Shown: positions 20,760 to 30,468, counted from the stretch's first letter. The stretch is DNA of 64,000 nucleotides from Bacillota bacterium (GCA_021787335.1 JAJYMC010000003.1:82892-146891); one strand, 5' to 3'. Notes: generated from the sequence alone by a model not told the origin. Translations and numbers: made by a program.

Positions 20760-23570
20760 TCAGGCCGCGGGCTGACCCGCGGGCAGCCCCACCGGCTGTC
20801 CCGCCGGCCGGCCCACCGGCCGCAGGATGGCGATGGGCGTCTGCTGGTGGCCCTGGCCGAGCGGGTTGTCCCGCATGAGCCAGGTGACCAGCTCCGGGTC
20901 GACCCCGTGGGACCAGCCCAGGACCTTGGTCGATAGGTCACTCGAATCGATGATGGCCACCCCGACGCCGTCGCCGACGGCGGCCGACAGCTTCTCGGCC
21001 ACCCCCATCGGGTCCTTCGGGCCGAGTTTGGCCTGCTTGTTGTAGGGCGGCAGGGTGCCCGGCGTGGGGCCGTCGATGGCCTCGACCGTCGGACCGGCGA
21101 TGCGGTAGAAGATGCCGCGCCGCCCGACCAGCCGCCCGAGGGCGGTGGCCGCCGTCGCCAGCAGGATGCGCGGGGCGCCGGCCTCGTTCAGGGCCAGCTG
21201 CATCGTCTGGGGGATGCCCAGGCCGATGCCGTGCGGGGTCTTGGTGACCGCCTGGGTCAGCAGGCGCGCCAGCCACGTGACCTTGATCTCCTCGATCGGC
21301 CACGAGCGGCCCTGGCTGATGGCCACGGGCTTCTCGGCGATGACGGCGATGTCGCCCGGCTTGACGTGAGCGCCGATCGACTCCTTGAAGAAGGCCGCCA
21401 GGTCGTCGCCCCTGCGGACGACCTCGGTCCGGATGGGCAGGCGGGCGTAGGCCCGGCCACCACCCACGGCGAAGAGGTGCTTCGGCGGGTTGGGCCGGTA
21501 GGCGGCGACCAGCCGCGCGGCCTCGTCCGAGCGGTCGCCGGTGCCGCTCGAGCCGCCGGTGTCGCCCAGGTCGCCGGCCACGTTCACGCTGAGGGCGTCG
21601 CCCAGTTCAGCCAGGCTCCCGCGGTGCTTGGGCCCGGGGATGGCGCCCTTGACGTGCCCCTCGGCCCCGTCACTGACCACGGTGTCCCTGGCGTCGATGA
21701 ACTCACGCAGCCACAGCTCGACGTTGATGGCCCGCCAGAAGAACATGGACTGATCGATCCGGCCACTGTTGGCGGCCAGGAAGGCCCGGGCCACCGCCGG
21801 ACCGTCCCAGTATGGACGGGCGACGAAGGTGGGTGAATTGAACAGGCTCAGGAAGGCCGCCCGACGGGCTCTGATCCACCGGAACTCGGGCGTGGTGAAC
21901 CCGACCTTCCAGCGGCGCAGCCTGATCCTCTCCGGAATGACGCCCTTGAGGCCCTGGCGTAGGAGCCAGCGGCTCCAGCCGTGGCGAATGATGGCGTCCG
22001 ACGGCTGGCGGAGGATCCACTCGACCAGCTCCTGGTCCAAGTAGGGTACGCGGGACTCGATGGAATGGGCCATCGAGTTCTTGTCTTCGTAGCGCAGCAG
22101 GCACGGCAGGCTATAGGTGGTCAGGTCCTGCAGGAGCCGCTGCTTCAGGTCGTCGCGCGAACGGGTGTAGCCAGGGTCGGTGACCCGGCCGACGAACTCC
22201 GGACGCAGCAGGCTCTGGAGCGGGAAGCCCTTGCGACGGTCGCGCAGGCGGCGGGTCAGGAGCGGCTTCAAGACGTCCCTGGCCGCCCAGGCCTCGCTGA
22301 GGAAACGCCCGTACTGACGCCGCTTCCACAACTGGCTCAGGTAGACGAACTGGTAAGGCACGTAGCCGGCCAAGAGCTCGTCGCCGCCCTGGCCGTCCAG
22401 GACGACGGTGACGTGCTTCCGAGCCTCGCGCATGACGCACCACTGGGCGTAGGGGCCGGTGCTGATGAACGGCTCCTCCTGGTGCCAGATGAGGTCGCGC
22501 AGCTCGTCGACGAAGGTTTCGGACAGCGGCCGGACGTAGGACGTGTCGGCCCCGGTGGCCTTAACGGCCACGTCGATGTACTCGCGCTCATCGATGGGGT
22601 CGTTATCGAAGACGGCCGAGAAGGTCTTCAGCTGCCCGCGCATCGAGGACGCGTCGGGGTTCTGGTCCCGCATCAGGCCGCTCATGAAGCTGACGATGGA
22701 GGTCGAGTCGAGGCCGCCGGACAGGCATGAGCCGACCGGGACGTCGGCCACCAGCCGGCGCCGTACGGCCTTCTTGAACAGCTCGCGGAACTCGTCCGGG
22801 TCGCCGGAGCCGTCCTCGCTGAGGCGCGGCGCCCAGTAGGCGACGGGCTTCAGCGCGTCTGCGGCGTCCGCGGCGTCAGCGGCGTCGGTGCCCGCGCCGT
22901 CCGCGGTCGCTGAAGCGCTCGCGCCCTCCGCGGCCGCGCTCTCGCCGAGCTCGAGGACCATGTACGTGGCCGCCGGCAGATGGCGGACGCCTTCGAAGAA
23001 GGTCTCCGGCCGGTGGTCGTGCAGGCCGTGGAGCAGGTACTCGTAGACCATCTGGTCGTTCGGCCGGGCCGGCACGGCTGGATCCTGCAGAAGGGCCTTG
23101 ATCTCCGACGCGAAGAGGAGCCGCCCGCCGGCCTGCGCGTAGTACAGCGGCTTGATGCCGAAGTGGTCGCGGGCCAGGACCAGACGGTTCAGACGCCGGT
23201 CGGCGATGGCCACGGCCCACATGCCGTTGAAGCGGGCGAAGCACTCCGGCCCGTATTCCTCGTAGGCGTGGACGATGACCTCGCTGTCGGCGTTGGTCTT
23301 GAAGACATGGCCGCGCTGGATGAGTTCGGCGCGCAGTTCGCGATAGTTGTAGACCTCGCCGTTGAAGACCAGCCAGACCGAGCCGTCCTCGTTGCCGAGG
23401 GGCTGGTGTCCGGTCTCGAGGTCGATGATGGACAGGCGGCGGTGGCCCAGGCTGACTGACGGCCATTCGAGCGTGCCGAAGTCATCGGGCCCACGGTGAA
23501 GAAGGACCGCGCCCATCCGGTCGAGCAGTTCAGGATCCGGTTTTCCGGTGAATCCGTAGATACCGCACAT
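20760..23570 (-). CDS. asnB: Asparagine synthase (glutamine-hydrolysing) fused to an F420-0:gamma-glutamyl-ligase-like domain
   Basis: A 936-residue fusion. ATG 23570 follows GAGGAGGGA and gives MCGIYGFTG, so Cys2 is the glutaminase nucleophile after Met removal. The class II glutaminase (NGEVYNYRELR) is followed by the synthetase with PP-loop SGGLDSTSI; a DAADAADAADA run interrupts the linker between them. After about residue 640 and a variable linker comes a second domain (about 705-920) resembling PF01996, the CofE-type ligase: VKPGDIAVIAEKPVAISQGR, GIGLGIPQTMQLALNEAG, FYRIAGPTVEAIDGP and DPMGVAEKL. The first part makes asparagine or amidates a carboxylate. The second suggests amide or gamma-glutamyl bond formation, but its substrate is unknown. 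Confidence 0.88.
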   Translation of the reverse strand: MCGIYGFTGKPDPELLDRMGAVLLHRGPDDFGTLEWPSVSLGHRRLSIIDLETGHQPLGNEDGSVWLVFNGEVYNYRELRAELIQRGHVFKTNADSEVIVHAYEEYGPECFARFNGMWAVAIADRRLNRLVLARDHFGIKPLYYAQAGGRLLFASEIKALLQDPAVPARPNDQMVYEYLLHGLHDHRPETFFEGVRHLPAATYMVLELGESAAAEGASASATADGAGTDAADAADAADALKPVAYWAPRLSEDGSGDPDEFRELFKKAVRRRLVADVPVGSCLSGGLDSTSIVSFMSGLMRDQNPDASSMRGQLKTFSAVFDNDPIDEREYIDVAVKATGADTSYVRPLSETFVDELRDLIWHQEEPFISTGPYAQWCVMREARKHVTVVLDGQGGDELLAGYVPYQFVYLSQLWKRRQYGRFLSEAWAARDVLKPLLTRRLRDRRKGFPLQSLLRPEFVGRVTDPGYTRSRDDLKQRLLQDLTTYSLPCLLRYEDKNSMAHSIESRVPYLDQELVEWILRQPSDAIIRHGWSRWLLRQGLKGVIPERIRLRRWKVGFTTPEFRWIRARRAAFLSLFNSPTFVARPYWDGPAVARAFLAANSGRIDQSMFFWRAINVELWLREFIDARDTVVSDGAEGHVKGAIPGPKHRGSLAELGDALSVNVAGDLGDTGGSSGTGDRSDEAARLVAAYRPNPPKHLFAVGGGRAYARLPIRTEVVRRGDDLAAFFKESIGAHVKPGDIAVIAEKPVAISQGRSWPIEEIKVTWLARLLTQAVTKTPHGIGLGIPQTMQLALNEAGAPRILLATAATALGRLVGRRGIFYRIAGPTVEAIDGPTPGTLPPYNKQAKLGPKDPMGVAEKLSAAVGDGVGVAIIDSSDLSTKVLGWSHGVDPELVTWLMRDNPLGQGHQQTPIAILRPVGRPAGQPVGLPAGQPAA

Positions 23571-23972
23571 GGCTTGTCCCTCCTCGGGCCGTGCCCCCAG
23601 AATTCGTCGCGACCAGCCGTCGGGCCTCTTTTCGAGGCCATCCAGCCGTATCTTCATAAGATTCGACGTTCAACTAGTCATTCTAACACAACAACAAGCT
23701 GCGGACAAAAAGAGATTTCGCACCAAGTCAGGCAGCCGGAGCCGCGTCGCGCGGTCGGGCGAAAATGCCAGAAAGACTCGGTGTTTACGCAATCTCACCA
23801 TCGAAGTTTCCTGAGATATGCCGTCGCCCGCCAAATCTGGAAGGAATAGTCTGGCCGGACGGAGAAGGGTTGGGCGCCGAGAAGCACCATCGTCGTTCAG
23901 ACCTAGCAGGGGAGACAGCCATGAGGCAGGTCTCCCTTTTTTCTCGTAAGGGCCGGTGGGGGGGGTGGGCGG
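23571..23972. other. 402-bp divergent intergenic region: asnB promoter and ABC-exporter leader
   Basis: On the minus strand TTGTCC (23703-23708), a 17-base gap and TAGAAT (23680-23685) fit an asnB promoter. On the plus strand about 150 bases of leader precede a hairpin at 23909-23942 just upstream of the exporter start. I recognise no known riboswitch or T-box motif in the leader. Confidence 0.5.
23909..23942 (+). terminator. Terminator-like hairpin in the leader of the ABC exporter
   Basis: GGGAGAC (23910-23916) pairs with GTCTCCC (23930-23936), with an inner GCC/GGC pairing and ATGA loop, followed by six T. It lies 30 bases before the TTG start of the permease. AGACCT at about 23900 could pair with AGGTCT inside the 3' arm, giving an alternative structure. 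Confidence 0.75.
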
Positions 23973-26579
23973 TTGAAACGGTTCAAGTCGAGGTCCGTTG
24001 ACGCCCGGAAAGCCCTGCTGTTCCTCGGCCTGCTCCTCGTGAGCGTGGCCTTCGGCCTCTTCCTGTCGAGCGCCAGGACCCTGTCCGCGGTGGCCGTCGC
24101 CGACCTGGACAGGCAGTGGCGGACGGGCTACGACCTCTTGGTCCTGCCGCCGGAGGTGCAACTCCCCGTCGAGCAGGGGAAGGTTCCGCCGAACGCCCTC
24201 ACCGGCTGGTCCGGGGGGATCACCTTCACCCAGTGGGAGACCGTCAGGAGCATCCCGGACGTCGAGGTGGCCGCGCCGGCCGCCGTCCTCGGACGGGTGT
24301 TCGGCGCCCTGCCGCAGAGACACATGCTCAAGCCTCCGGTTATCAGTGAGCCGGGGCTCTACCGGCTGACCAATGACTCAGCCATCCTGGGGTCAATCTG
24401 GCCCCGGCGAGGGACGTCGGTCAGCTACATGTTCATCTTCCGGGGTGCCGGAAGCGTGCCGGCCGACGTGGAAACAGCGGGAAAGGCCGCGGCCCACGTC
24501 CCCGGTGTCTACTTCCGGTCCTACCCGTGGTCCGCCGGGGAGATGGTCTGGCAGTGGATCGATGTCCTGCTGATGGCCGTGGACTCTGGAAGCGAGGATG
24601 CCCTGGTCAACCTGGAGGGTGCCTTCGTCTGGGGGCGGCTCGATGAGAGCTATAAGTCAGAGGTCGTCCAGCTCGATCGATACCACTCGCGCGAGAAGGG
24701 TCAGGCCTTCCAGATCCCGGTTGTCCTCAACCGGCACCGCTATACCCAGCGGGCGGAAGGCGTACTCATCGAGCGGTTGACCCCTGACGGCGTGTCCCGG
24801 ACGGACCCTCTGGCGGCGGCGGATCTGATCGCCCGGCGAGGTGGGAAGGATTATCTGAACTCGCTCCCGGGTTCGCCCGTCCTCTCCCTGACACTGGAGC
24901 CCGAGGCCTACCACCAGGCCTATTGGGAGGGCTTGGAGACCGCCGTGGGCCCGGGCCGGAACGAAGTCAGCCTGTTCGAACCCAGCGGCCCGGTGACCTA
25001 CCAGCCGGGCGTAGATCTTGCCGGCATGAAGGTGATCGCCGCCGTGCCGGTTCCCGGCAACATCCCCTTCTTGGTCAGCTTCAGAAAAGCGCCGGCGCCG
25101 AGCGACCCGCCCAAAGCCAAGATCGTCTTCAAGTTGACCGGGGTCTTCGACATCGAGGCCTTGGGGCTGGCGTCGGCTGAGGGTGGCCCGGCGGCCGTGC
25201 CGGTTGACATCTACGCCCCGCCCAGCGCGACGCTGGTCTATGACCCTTCCGGGCATCGCCTCGATGAACCCAGGTCCCTCTTACCAAATGGAGACCCCCA
25301 AAGCTACATCCAGGAACCGCCGCTGATGCTGACGACCATGGAGGCCGCCCGCCTCATCGCCGGGGAAAAGAGCATCTCGTCAATCCGGGTCCGCGTGGCC
25401 GGGGTCGAGAGGTACTCGCCCGAGGCCCAACAGAAACTGGAGCGGGTGGCGGCGGAGATCGTCCATCGGACGGGCCTTCAGGTGGTCATCACCGCCGGGG
25501 CTTCGCCCGAAAGGACCCTCGTCTTCCTGCCCGGTATTGGAAGCATTCCCCCGGCTGGGTACGTCGAGGAGTGGTGGACCAAGGCCGGGGTCAACCTGGC
25601 CATCCGGGAGAAGGTGCAGTGGGAGAACCTGGCCTTCTTCCTCATCGTGCTGGTTGTCGCCGGCCTCTACGTGGGCAACACGGCCCTGGTGACGACCCTA
25701 CAGCGGCGGGCCGAGTTGGGGCTGTTGAAAGCCCTCGGCTGGCGCGACGCCAGCGTCGCCGGGCGGGTACTGGGGCAGTTCCTCGGACCGGCGCTGGTCG
25801 CCGGTGGGCTGGGCGTCTTTCTGTCGCAGGGGGTGGCCTGGGCGATGCGCCTCAGGCTCTCGTTTTGGCAGGCCCTCATCGTCTTGCCAGTGAGCCTGGC
25901 CCTGGCCCTCATCGGCGGTGCCGCCGGGCTCGGCGTGGCCCACCGGGCGACGCCGGTCTCGGCCCTGAGGAGCGGCGACGTCAGCACCCGGGCCGGGCGA
26001 CGAACGCGCCCCCATCGCAGCGGCGCCGGTCTTCTAAGCCTAGCGTGGAGCGGGCTGGCCGGGCGTCCCGGGACGACCGCGGTGAACGTCCTCATCACCG
26101 CGATGGCCACGGGCTTCCTGGTCCTGCTGGTGGTCCTCCTGCGGACCACCCGCGGCTACCTCGGTGGGACCCTCCTCGGGCGCTACATCCTCTTGCACAT
26201 CGAAGGCTACCACGTGGCCATGGCCGTGGTGGCTCTGTTGGTGGCCGCTGTGGCCGCGGCGGACTCGGCCCTGCTCGGCATCATGCAGCGGCGGGCCCAG
26301 CTCGGGCTGCTCTCGGCGGTCGGCTGGGCGCCGGGCCACGTCTCTCGTCTCGTCCTGACCGAAGGGCTACTGCTAGGCGCCCTGGGAGCCTTGGGCGGGC
26401 TCATCATCGGCGGGGTCGCGGCCATTGCCCTGACGGCGGGCCGGGCCGCCACGCTCCAGGTCTTGGCCACGGGCGGGTTCGCGGTGCTGGTCCCGCTGAT
26501 CATCATCCCGTTGTCCGTCCTCGGCGCGGCGAGACAGGCCGGGCGGCTGGCGCCTAGTCACGTCCTGCGCAACGAATGA
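23973..26579 (+). CDS. FtsX/MacB-type ABC transporter permease, 868 residues
   Basis: A large permease with one N-terminal membrane segment (ALLFLGLLLVSVAFGLFLSS), an extracellular domain of about 500 residues, and about seven further membrane segments. It contains two FtsX-type units: ELGLLKALGWRDASVAGRVL near residue 580 and QLGLLSAVGWAPGHVSRLVL near 775, where the ATPase coupling helices lie. The start is TTG 23973 after a G-rich ribosome site. The ATPase gene follows 39 bases downstream. Such pairs move lipids, lipoproteins or peptides out of the membrane rather than importing substrates. Confidence 0.88.
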   Translation: MKRFKSRSVDARKALLFLGLLLVSVAFGLFLSSARTLSAVAVADLDRQWRTGYDLLVLPPEVQLPVEQGKVPPNALTGWSGGITFTQWETVRSIPDVEVAAPAAVLGRVFGALPQRHMLKPPVISEPGLYRLTNDSAILGSIWPRRGTSVSYMFIFRGAGSVPADVETAGKAAAHVPGVYFRSYPWSAGEMVWQWIDVLLMAVDSGSEDALVNLEGAFVWGRLDESYKSEVVQLDRYHSREKGQAFQIPVVLNRHRYTQRAEGVLIERLTPDGVSRTDPLAAADLIARRGGKDYLNSLPGSPVLSLTLEPEAYHQAYWEGLETAVGPGRNEVSLFEPSGPVTYQPGVDLAGMKVIAAVPVPGNIPFLVSFRKAPAPSDPPKAKIVFKLTGVFDIEALGLASAEGGPAAVPVDIYAPPSATLVYDPSGHRLDEPRSLLPNGDPQSYIQEPPLMLTTMEAARLIAGEKSISSIRVRVAGVERYSPEAQQKLERVAAEIVHRTGLQVVITAGASPERTLVFLPGIGSIPPAGYVEEWWTKAGVNLAIREKVQWENLAFFLIVLVVAGLYVGNTALVTTLQRRAELGLLKALGWRDASVAGRVLGQFLGPALVAGGLGVFLSQGVAWAMRLRLSFWQALIVLPVSLALALIGGAAGLGVAHRATPVSALRSGDVSTRAGRRTRPHRSGAGLLSLAWSGLAGRPGTTAVNVLITAMATGFLVLLVVLLRTTRGYLGGTLLGRYILLHIEGYHVAMAVVALLVAAVAAADSALLGIMQRRAQLGLLSAVGWAPGHVSRLVLTEGLLLGALGALGGLIIGGVAAIALTAGRAATLQVLATGGFAVLVPLIIIPLSVLGAARQAGRLAPSHVLRNE

Positions 26580-26618
26580 TCGCTGTGGACGGGGTAAACG
26601 ACGAATGGGGGTTGCGTC

Positions 26619-27320
26619 ATGGCTGTGACCCAAATCGAATTGGACAGCGCCCAGGTGGTCGAGGCGAGGGGGCTCCGCAAGGTCTATCCGAGCGGCGAGG
26701 GACAGGTCGTCGCCGTCGACGGGGCCGACCTCGAGGTCCGGCCGGGCGAGTTCGTCAGCATCATGGGGCCGTCCGGTTCCGGCAAGTCGACCCTCCTGTA
26801 CCTCGCCGGTACGCTGGAGCGGCCCGATTCCGGGTCCCTGCGGCTGGGCGGCCGGGACGTGTCTGGACTCAACCCCAAGGAGTTGGCCGACCTGCGCCGC
26901 CGCCTCATCGGCTTCGTCTTTCAGCAGTTCCATCTGATCCCGACGCTGACCGCGCTGGACAACGTGATGATTCCGCTGACCCCCTATATGGCCCGTCGAC
27001 AGCTTCGTGACCGGGCGATATCCCTGCTGGCCGAGGTTGGCCTCGAGGGGCGAACGCACCACCTGCCCAGCCAGCTGTCCGGAGGCGAGCAGCAGCGGGT
27101 GGCCATCGCCCGGGCCCTCATTGCCGAGCCGCGGCTCATTCTGGCCGATGAGCCCACCGGCAACCTCGACTCGGCCTCGGGACAGCAAGTGATGTCCATC
27201 TTGGTGGAACTGGTCAGGCAACAGGGCGTGGCCCTGATGGTCGCCACCCACGACCCTGAACTGGCCGGTCAAGCCTCGAAGCGCCTGTATATGAGGGACG
27301 GCATGTTGACGACTGATTGA
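26619..27320 (+). CDS. ABC transporter ATP-binding protein, LolD/MacB type
   Basis: A 233-residue ATPase with every motif of the class: Walker [10 protein letters not shown] (about residue 50), Q-loop [18 protein letters not shown], signature [15 protein letters not shown], Walker [13 protein letters not shown] and H-loop ATHDPEL. The sequence belongs to the LolD/MacB/FtsE-like group that powers FtsX-type permeases, matching the gene directly upstream. No terminator is obvious before the tRNA-Asn gene. Confidence 0.93.
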   Translation: MAVTQIELDSAQVVEARGLRKVYPSGEGQVVAVDGADLEVRPGEFVSIMGPSGSGKSTLLYLAGTLERPDSGSLRLGGRDVSGLNPKELADLRRRLIGFVFQQFHLIPTLTALDNVMIPLTPYMARRQLRDRAISLLAEVGLEGRTHHLPSQLSGGEQQRVAIARALIAEPRLILADEPTGNLDSASGQQVMSILVELVRQQGVALMVATHDPELAGQASKRLYMRDGMLTTD

Positions 27321-27382
27321 CGGTTGGTTGACAGCCAATTCTACCTGCGAAATACGCCCTGTTATCACGGCCGCGGGCGTGC

Positions 27383-27388
27383 TATAAT
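27383..27388 (+). promoter_or_regulatory. -10 box of the tRNA-Asn promoter
   Basis: Consensus TATAAT sits 15 bases before the mature tRNA 5' end. The best -35 candidate 17 bases upstream (TGTTAT) is weak. Confidence 0.6.
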
Positions 27389-27403
27389 AGCTCGCACAAA
27401 CAT

Positions 27404-27475
27404 TCCTCGGTAGCTCAATGGTAGAGCATCCGGCTGTTAACCGGAGGGTTGTAGGTTCGAGCCCTACCCGAGGAG
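27404..27475 (+). tRNA. tRNA-Asn (anticodon GTT)
   Basis: Full cloverleaf: acceptor TCCTCGG / CCGAGGA with discriminator G, D-arm AGCTCAATGGTAGAGC, anticodon stem TCCGG/CCGGA with loop CTGTTAA (GTT at 27436-27438), and T-arm GTAGGTTCGAGCCCTAC. CCA is not encoded. A terminator follows. Confidence 0.97.
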
Positions 27476-27481
27476 CATGGA

Positions 27482-27536
27482 AAGACCCCGGCGGACCAAC
27501 CCCGGACCCCGACCCCGCGGACCGGGGTCTTTTTTG
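27482..27536 (+). terminator. Intrinsic terminator after tRNA-Asn
   Basis: AAGACCCCGG pairs with CCGGGGTCTT across a GC-rich loop, with a T run after it. Confidence 0.85.
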
Positions 27537-27564
27537 GTTTGCCCAAAAACCTTCGGCCAGCCTC

Positions 27565-27596
27565 TTGACAACAATAATAGTAATGATTACTATAAA
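27565..27596 (+). promoter_or_regulatory. perR operon promoter with a Per/Fur-type box between -35 and -10
   Basis: TTGACA (27565-27570), a 17-base spacer and TACTAT (27588-27593). The interval holds ATAGTAAT-G-ATTACTAT (27577-27593), a perfect inverted repeat whose inner 7-1-7 core matches the geometry of the PerR/Fur box. This AT-rich block stands out in GC-rich surroundings and precedes a Fur-family gene, which points to autoregulation of the whole operon. Confidence 0.82.
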
Positions 27597-27702
27597 GAAT
27601 AGGAACGATCACTGCTTACCAAGACGAGGAAACGGATAACTTAACAAGGCGGTCCGGCGCGACTGCGGGCCGGCCCGCGAGGAGGTGAAGGGGCGACCGG
27701 AC

Positions 27703-28161
27703 ATGAAGAAGCGTGAAGTGACTACGAGCCAACGCCGAGACGACCAGGCCGAGCGACCGTTGAGGACCACGCGGCAACGCCAGGTCATCCTGGAAGAACT
27801 GCGCAAGGTGACCTCCCACCCGACGGCCGACGAGGTCTACGAGATGGTCCGCAAACGACTACCCCACATCAGCCTGGGAACCGTCTACCGGAACCTCGAA
27901 CTCCTCTCGGCCGCCGGTGAGATCCAGACCCTTGGACTGGCCGGTACCCAGAAGCGCTTCGACGGCAACCCGGCCAACCACTACCACGCCAGGTGTCTCA
28001 AGTGCGGCCGGGTCATCGATCTGGACCTGCCGGTCAAGGCCCTGAACGGCCTGGAGGACGCGGTCGCCGAGACGAGCGGGTTCAAAGTCGTCGGGCACCG
28101 CCTGAAGTTCCTCGGCCTCTGCCCCAGGTGCCAGAAGGAAGAGCAGAAGCAGGACCGCTGA
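27703..28161 (+). CDS. perR: Fur-family repressor, PerR type
   Basis: A 152-residue metal-dependent repressor. The winged helix shows TTRQRQVILEELRKVTSHPTADEVY and ISLGTVYRNLELLSAAGEI. The C-terminal domain has NHYHARCLKCGRVID and LCPRC, the two CxxC pairs of the structural zinc site. PerR rather than Fur is inferred from the context: the genes after it are all oxygen and peroxide defences. The start is taken at ATG 27703 after AAGGGG; an upstream GTG at 27685 overlaps a GGAGGTG and cannot be excluded. Confidence 0.88.
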   Translation: MKKREVTTSQRRDDQAERPLRTTRQRQVILEELRKVTSHPTADEVYEMVRKRLPHISLGTVYRNLELLSAAGEIQTLGLAGTQKRFDGNPANHYHARCLKCGRVIDLDLPVKALNGLEDAVAETSGFKVVGHRLKFLGLCPRCQKEEQKQDR

Positions 28162-28257
28162 ACAGAAGCAAGCCCGCTGAACAGAAACAGGGCCGCTGAG
28201 CCCAAGCGCGCAAACTCGCGCGCAGCACCAAAACCGCCATCCACAGGAGGGAACATC
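28162..28257 (+). repeat. Short imperfect tandem repeats across the perR stop
   Basis: Units like CGCTGAACAGAAGCAAGCC recur about three times from the end of perR, each carrying TGA in the perR frame. They then give way to the ribosome site AGGAGGG of the next gene. No hairpin or promoter is obvious. Confidence 0.55.
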
Positions 28258-28830
28258 GTGGAACTCAAAGGAAGCCGCACCGAGAAGAACATCATGACCG
28301 CCTTCGCCGGCGAGTCGCAGGCCCGCAACCGCTACACCTTCTTCGCCAGCCAGGCCAGGAACGAGGGCTTCGTCCAGATCGCCGACATCTTCGAGGACAC
28401 CGCCAACAACGAGCGTGAGCACGCCAAGCGCCTCTTCAAGCTGCTCAGGGGCGGCCAGGTGGCCATCCAGGCCGACTTCCCGGCCGGGGTCATCGGGAGC
28501 ACCGCGGACAACCTCAAGGCGGCCGCCGGAGGCGAGCACTTCGAGTGGGAAGAGATGTATCCCGGCTACGCCAAGGTGGCCGAGGAAGAGGGCTTCACGG
28601 ACATCGCCAAGATCCTCCGGTCCATCGCCGTGGCTGAGAAGCAGCATGAGAAGCGCTTCCTCGGGCTCCTCGGGAACGTCAAGGCCGGTACGGTCTTCAA
28701 GAAAGATGAGGTCGTCGTCTGGCGCTGCCGCAACTGCGGTTACCTCCATACGGGCAAAGAGGCCCCGGAGCGCTGCCCGGCCTGCGACCATCCCCAGGCC
28801 CACTTCGAACTCCTCGCGGAGAACTGGTGA
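28258..28830 (+). CDS. rbr: Rubrerythrin
   Basis: A 190-residue cytoplasmic peroxidase that reduces H2O2 in anaerobes. The N-terminal four-helix domain carries the di-iron ligands ([52 protein letters not shown]). The C-terminal rubredoxin domain supplies the Fe(Cys)4 site with [10 protein letters not shown] and [12 protein letters not shown]. The GTG start follows AGGAGGG. It is the second gene of the PerR-headed operon, and the desulfoferrodoxin gene begins 14 bases after its stop. Confidence 0.96.
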   Translation: MELKGSRTEKNIMTAFAGESQARNRYTFFASQARNEGFVQIADIFEDTANNEREHAKRLFKLLRGGQVAIQADFPAGVIGSTADNLKAAAGGEHFEWEEMYPGYAKVAEEEGFTDIAKILRSIAVAEKQHEKRFLGLLGNVKAGTVFKKDEVVVWRCRNCGYLHTGKEAPERCPACDHPQAHFELLAENW

Positions 28831-28844
28831 AGGAGGCCCCCCAA

Positions 28845-29219
28845 GTGACCAACGTCTTCGAAATCTACAAGTGCGAGGTCTGCGGCAACACCGTCGAACT
28901 GGTTCATGCCGGCCAGGGGCAACTGGTCTGCTGCAACCAACCGATGAAGCTTCTCACCGAGAACACCGTCGACGCCTCGAAAGAGAAGCACGTCCCGGTG
29001 GTCGAGAAGACCGCCAATGGAGTCAAGGTGAAGGTCGGCTCGGTGGCCCACCCCATGGAGGAGAAGCACTTCATCGAGTGGATAGAAGTCATCGCCGGCG
29101 ACAAAGCTTATCGCCGCTTCCTCAAGCCGGGCGAGGCCCCGGAGGCTGTCTTCGAGATCGACGCCCAGGACGTCACGGCCCGCGAGCTCTGCAACATCCA
29201 CGGCCTCTGGAAGGCGTGA
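28845..29219 (+). CDS. dfx: Desulfoferrodoxin / superoxide reductase
   Basis: Reduces superoxide to H2O2 without making O2. The 124-residue protein has the N-terminal desulforedoxin domain ([13 protein letters not shown] and [11 protein letters not shown], giving the Cys4 iron of 2Fe-SOR) and the catalytic neelaredoxin domain with [23 protein letters not shown] and CNIHGLWKA (His4Cys site). The start is GTG 28845, eight bases after AAGGAGG; an in-frame GTG 28827 overlaps the rubrerythrin stop. Its product H2O2 is the substrate of the rubrerythrin encoded next door. Confidence 0.96.
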   Translation: MTNVFEIYKCEVCGNTVELVHAGQGQLVCCNQPMKLLTENTVDASKEKHVPVVEKTANGVKVKVGSVAHPMEEKHFIEWIEVIAGDKAYRRFLKPGEAPEAVFEIDAQDVTARELCNIHGLWKA

Positions 29220-29262
29220 GCGCCGCCTGAAGTCAACACCGCCACCTGAAGACCACTCACCG

Positions 29263-30468
29263 ATGCGCAGACCGTTCAAGGCCGTCAAGGTCTCCGAGCA
29301 CGTCCACTGGGTCGGGGCCATCGACTGGGGTCTCCGTGACTTCCACGGCTACTCCACCGAGCGCGGCTCGACCTACAATGCCTACCTGGTGCTGGCCGAC
29401 AAGCCGACCCTCATCGACACGGTCAAGGCCCCCTTCGCCGACGAGCTGCTGGCCCGCGTGGCCTCGGTCATCGACCCGGCCAGCATCGAGTATATCGTCT
29501 CGAACCACGCCGAGATGGACCACTCCGGCTCACTGCCGCGGGTCATCGAGGCCGTCCGGCCGAAAAAGGTCTTCGCCTCGACCGTCGGGGCCAGGGTCCT
29601 GGCCGAGCACCTCGACCTGGGGCTGGAGGTCCAGCCGGTCAAGGACGGCGAGCGGATCAGCCTCGGGAACATGGAGCTGCAGGCGCTGGAAGCCCGCATG
29701 CTGCATTGGCCGGATAGCATGTTCACCCACCTCGCCGCCGACCGCGTCCTCTTCTCGAGCGACACCTTTGGGATGCACCTGGCCTCGACCGAGCGCTTCG
29801 TCGATGAGCTGACGGGCTGGCGATACCAGGCCGCCAAGTACTTCGCCAACATCCTCCTGCCCTACGCCGCGCTGGTCCCCAAGCAACTGGCCAAGCTCGA
29901 GCCGGCGGGGCTGGGCATCGACATCATCGCCCCGGACCACGGACCCGTCTGGCGCCACGACCGCCACGAAATCCTCGGTCTCTACGCCGCCTGGGCCGAG
30001 CAGAAGCCGACAATGAAGGCCGTCGTCTTCTACGGGACCATGTGGCAGAGCACGGCGGCCATGGCCAGAGCCATCGTCGAGGGGCTGGTCGCCGGCGGGG
30101 CCACGGCCAAGCTTTTCCCGATGGACTCGAGCCACCGCAGCGATATCGTCACCGAACTGCTCGACGCCGGGGCGCTTCTGGTCGGCTCGCCGACCCTGAA
30201 CAACAACATGCTGCCCTCGGTGGCCGACGTGATGACCTACCTCAAGGGGCTCAAGCCGAAGAACCTCGTCGGCACGGCCTTCGGGTCATACGGCTGGAGC
30301 GGCGAGGCCGTCGGGCAGCTCAGGGACATCCTGGCCGAGATGAAGGTCGAGCCGGCCGGGGAGGGCATCAAGGTCAAGCACGTCCCCGGCCAGGAGGATC
30401 TCGAACGCTGCTTCAACCTGGGCCTCCAGGTGGCCGAGAAACTGAAGGAGGTGGCCGTCGGTGTTTGA
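29263..30468 (+). CDS. fprA: Flavodiiron protein (FprA-type oxygen/NO reductase)
   Basis: A 401-residue A-type flavodiiron protein that reduces O2 to water or NO to N2O. The N-terminal beta-lactamase-fold domain carries [10 protein letters not shown] (di-iron ligands H-x-E-x-D-H), a later [18 protein letters not shown], and APDHGPVWR. The C-terminal flavodoxin domain begins [15 protein letters not shown] and includes [13 protein letters not shown]. It overlaps the next gene, a rubredoxin/flavin reductase, by eight bases. That gene probably supplies the electrons, as in Moorella. Confidence 0.95.
   Translation: MRRPFKAVKVSEHVHWVGAIDWGLRDFHGYSTERGSTYNAYLVLADKPTLIDTVKAPFADELLARVASVIDPASIEYIVSNHAEMDHSGSLPRVIEAVRPKKVFASTVGARVLAEHLDLGLEVQPVKDGERISLGNMELQALEARMLHWPDSMFTHLAADRVLFSSDTFGMHLASTERFVDELTGWRYQAAKYFANILLPYAALVPKQLAKLEPAGLGIDIIAPDHGPVWRHDRHEILGLYAAWAEQKPTMKAVVFYGTMWQSTAAMARAIVEGLVAGGATAKLFPMDSSHRSDIVTELLDAGALLVGSPTLNNNMLPSVADVMTYLKGLKPKNLVGTAFGSYGWSGEAVGQLRDILAEMKVEPAGEGIKVKHVPGQEDLERCFNLGLQVAEKLKEVAVGV

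Noticed and set aside
23740..23942. Known riboswitch or T-box in the exporter leader
   Set aside because: I could not find the conserved core of any class I know; only the terminator and a possible alternative pairing are supported.
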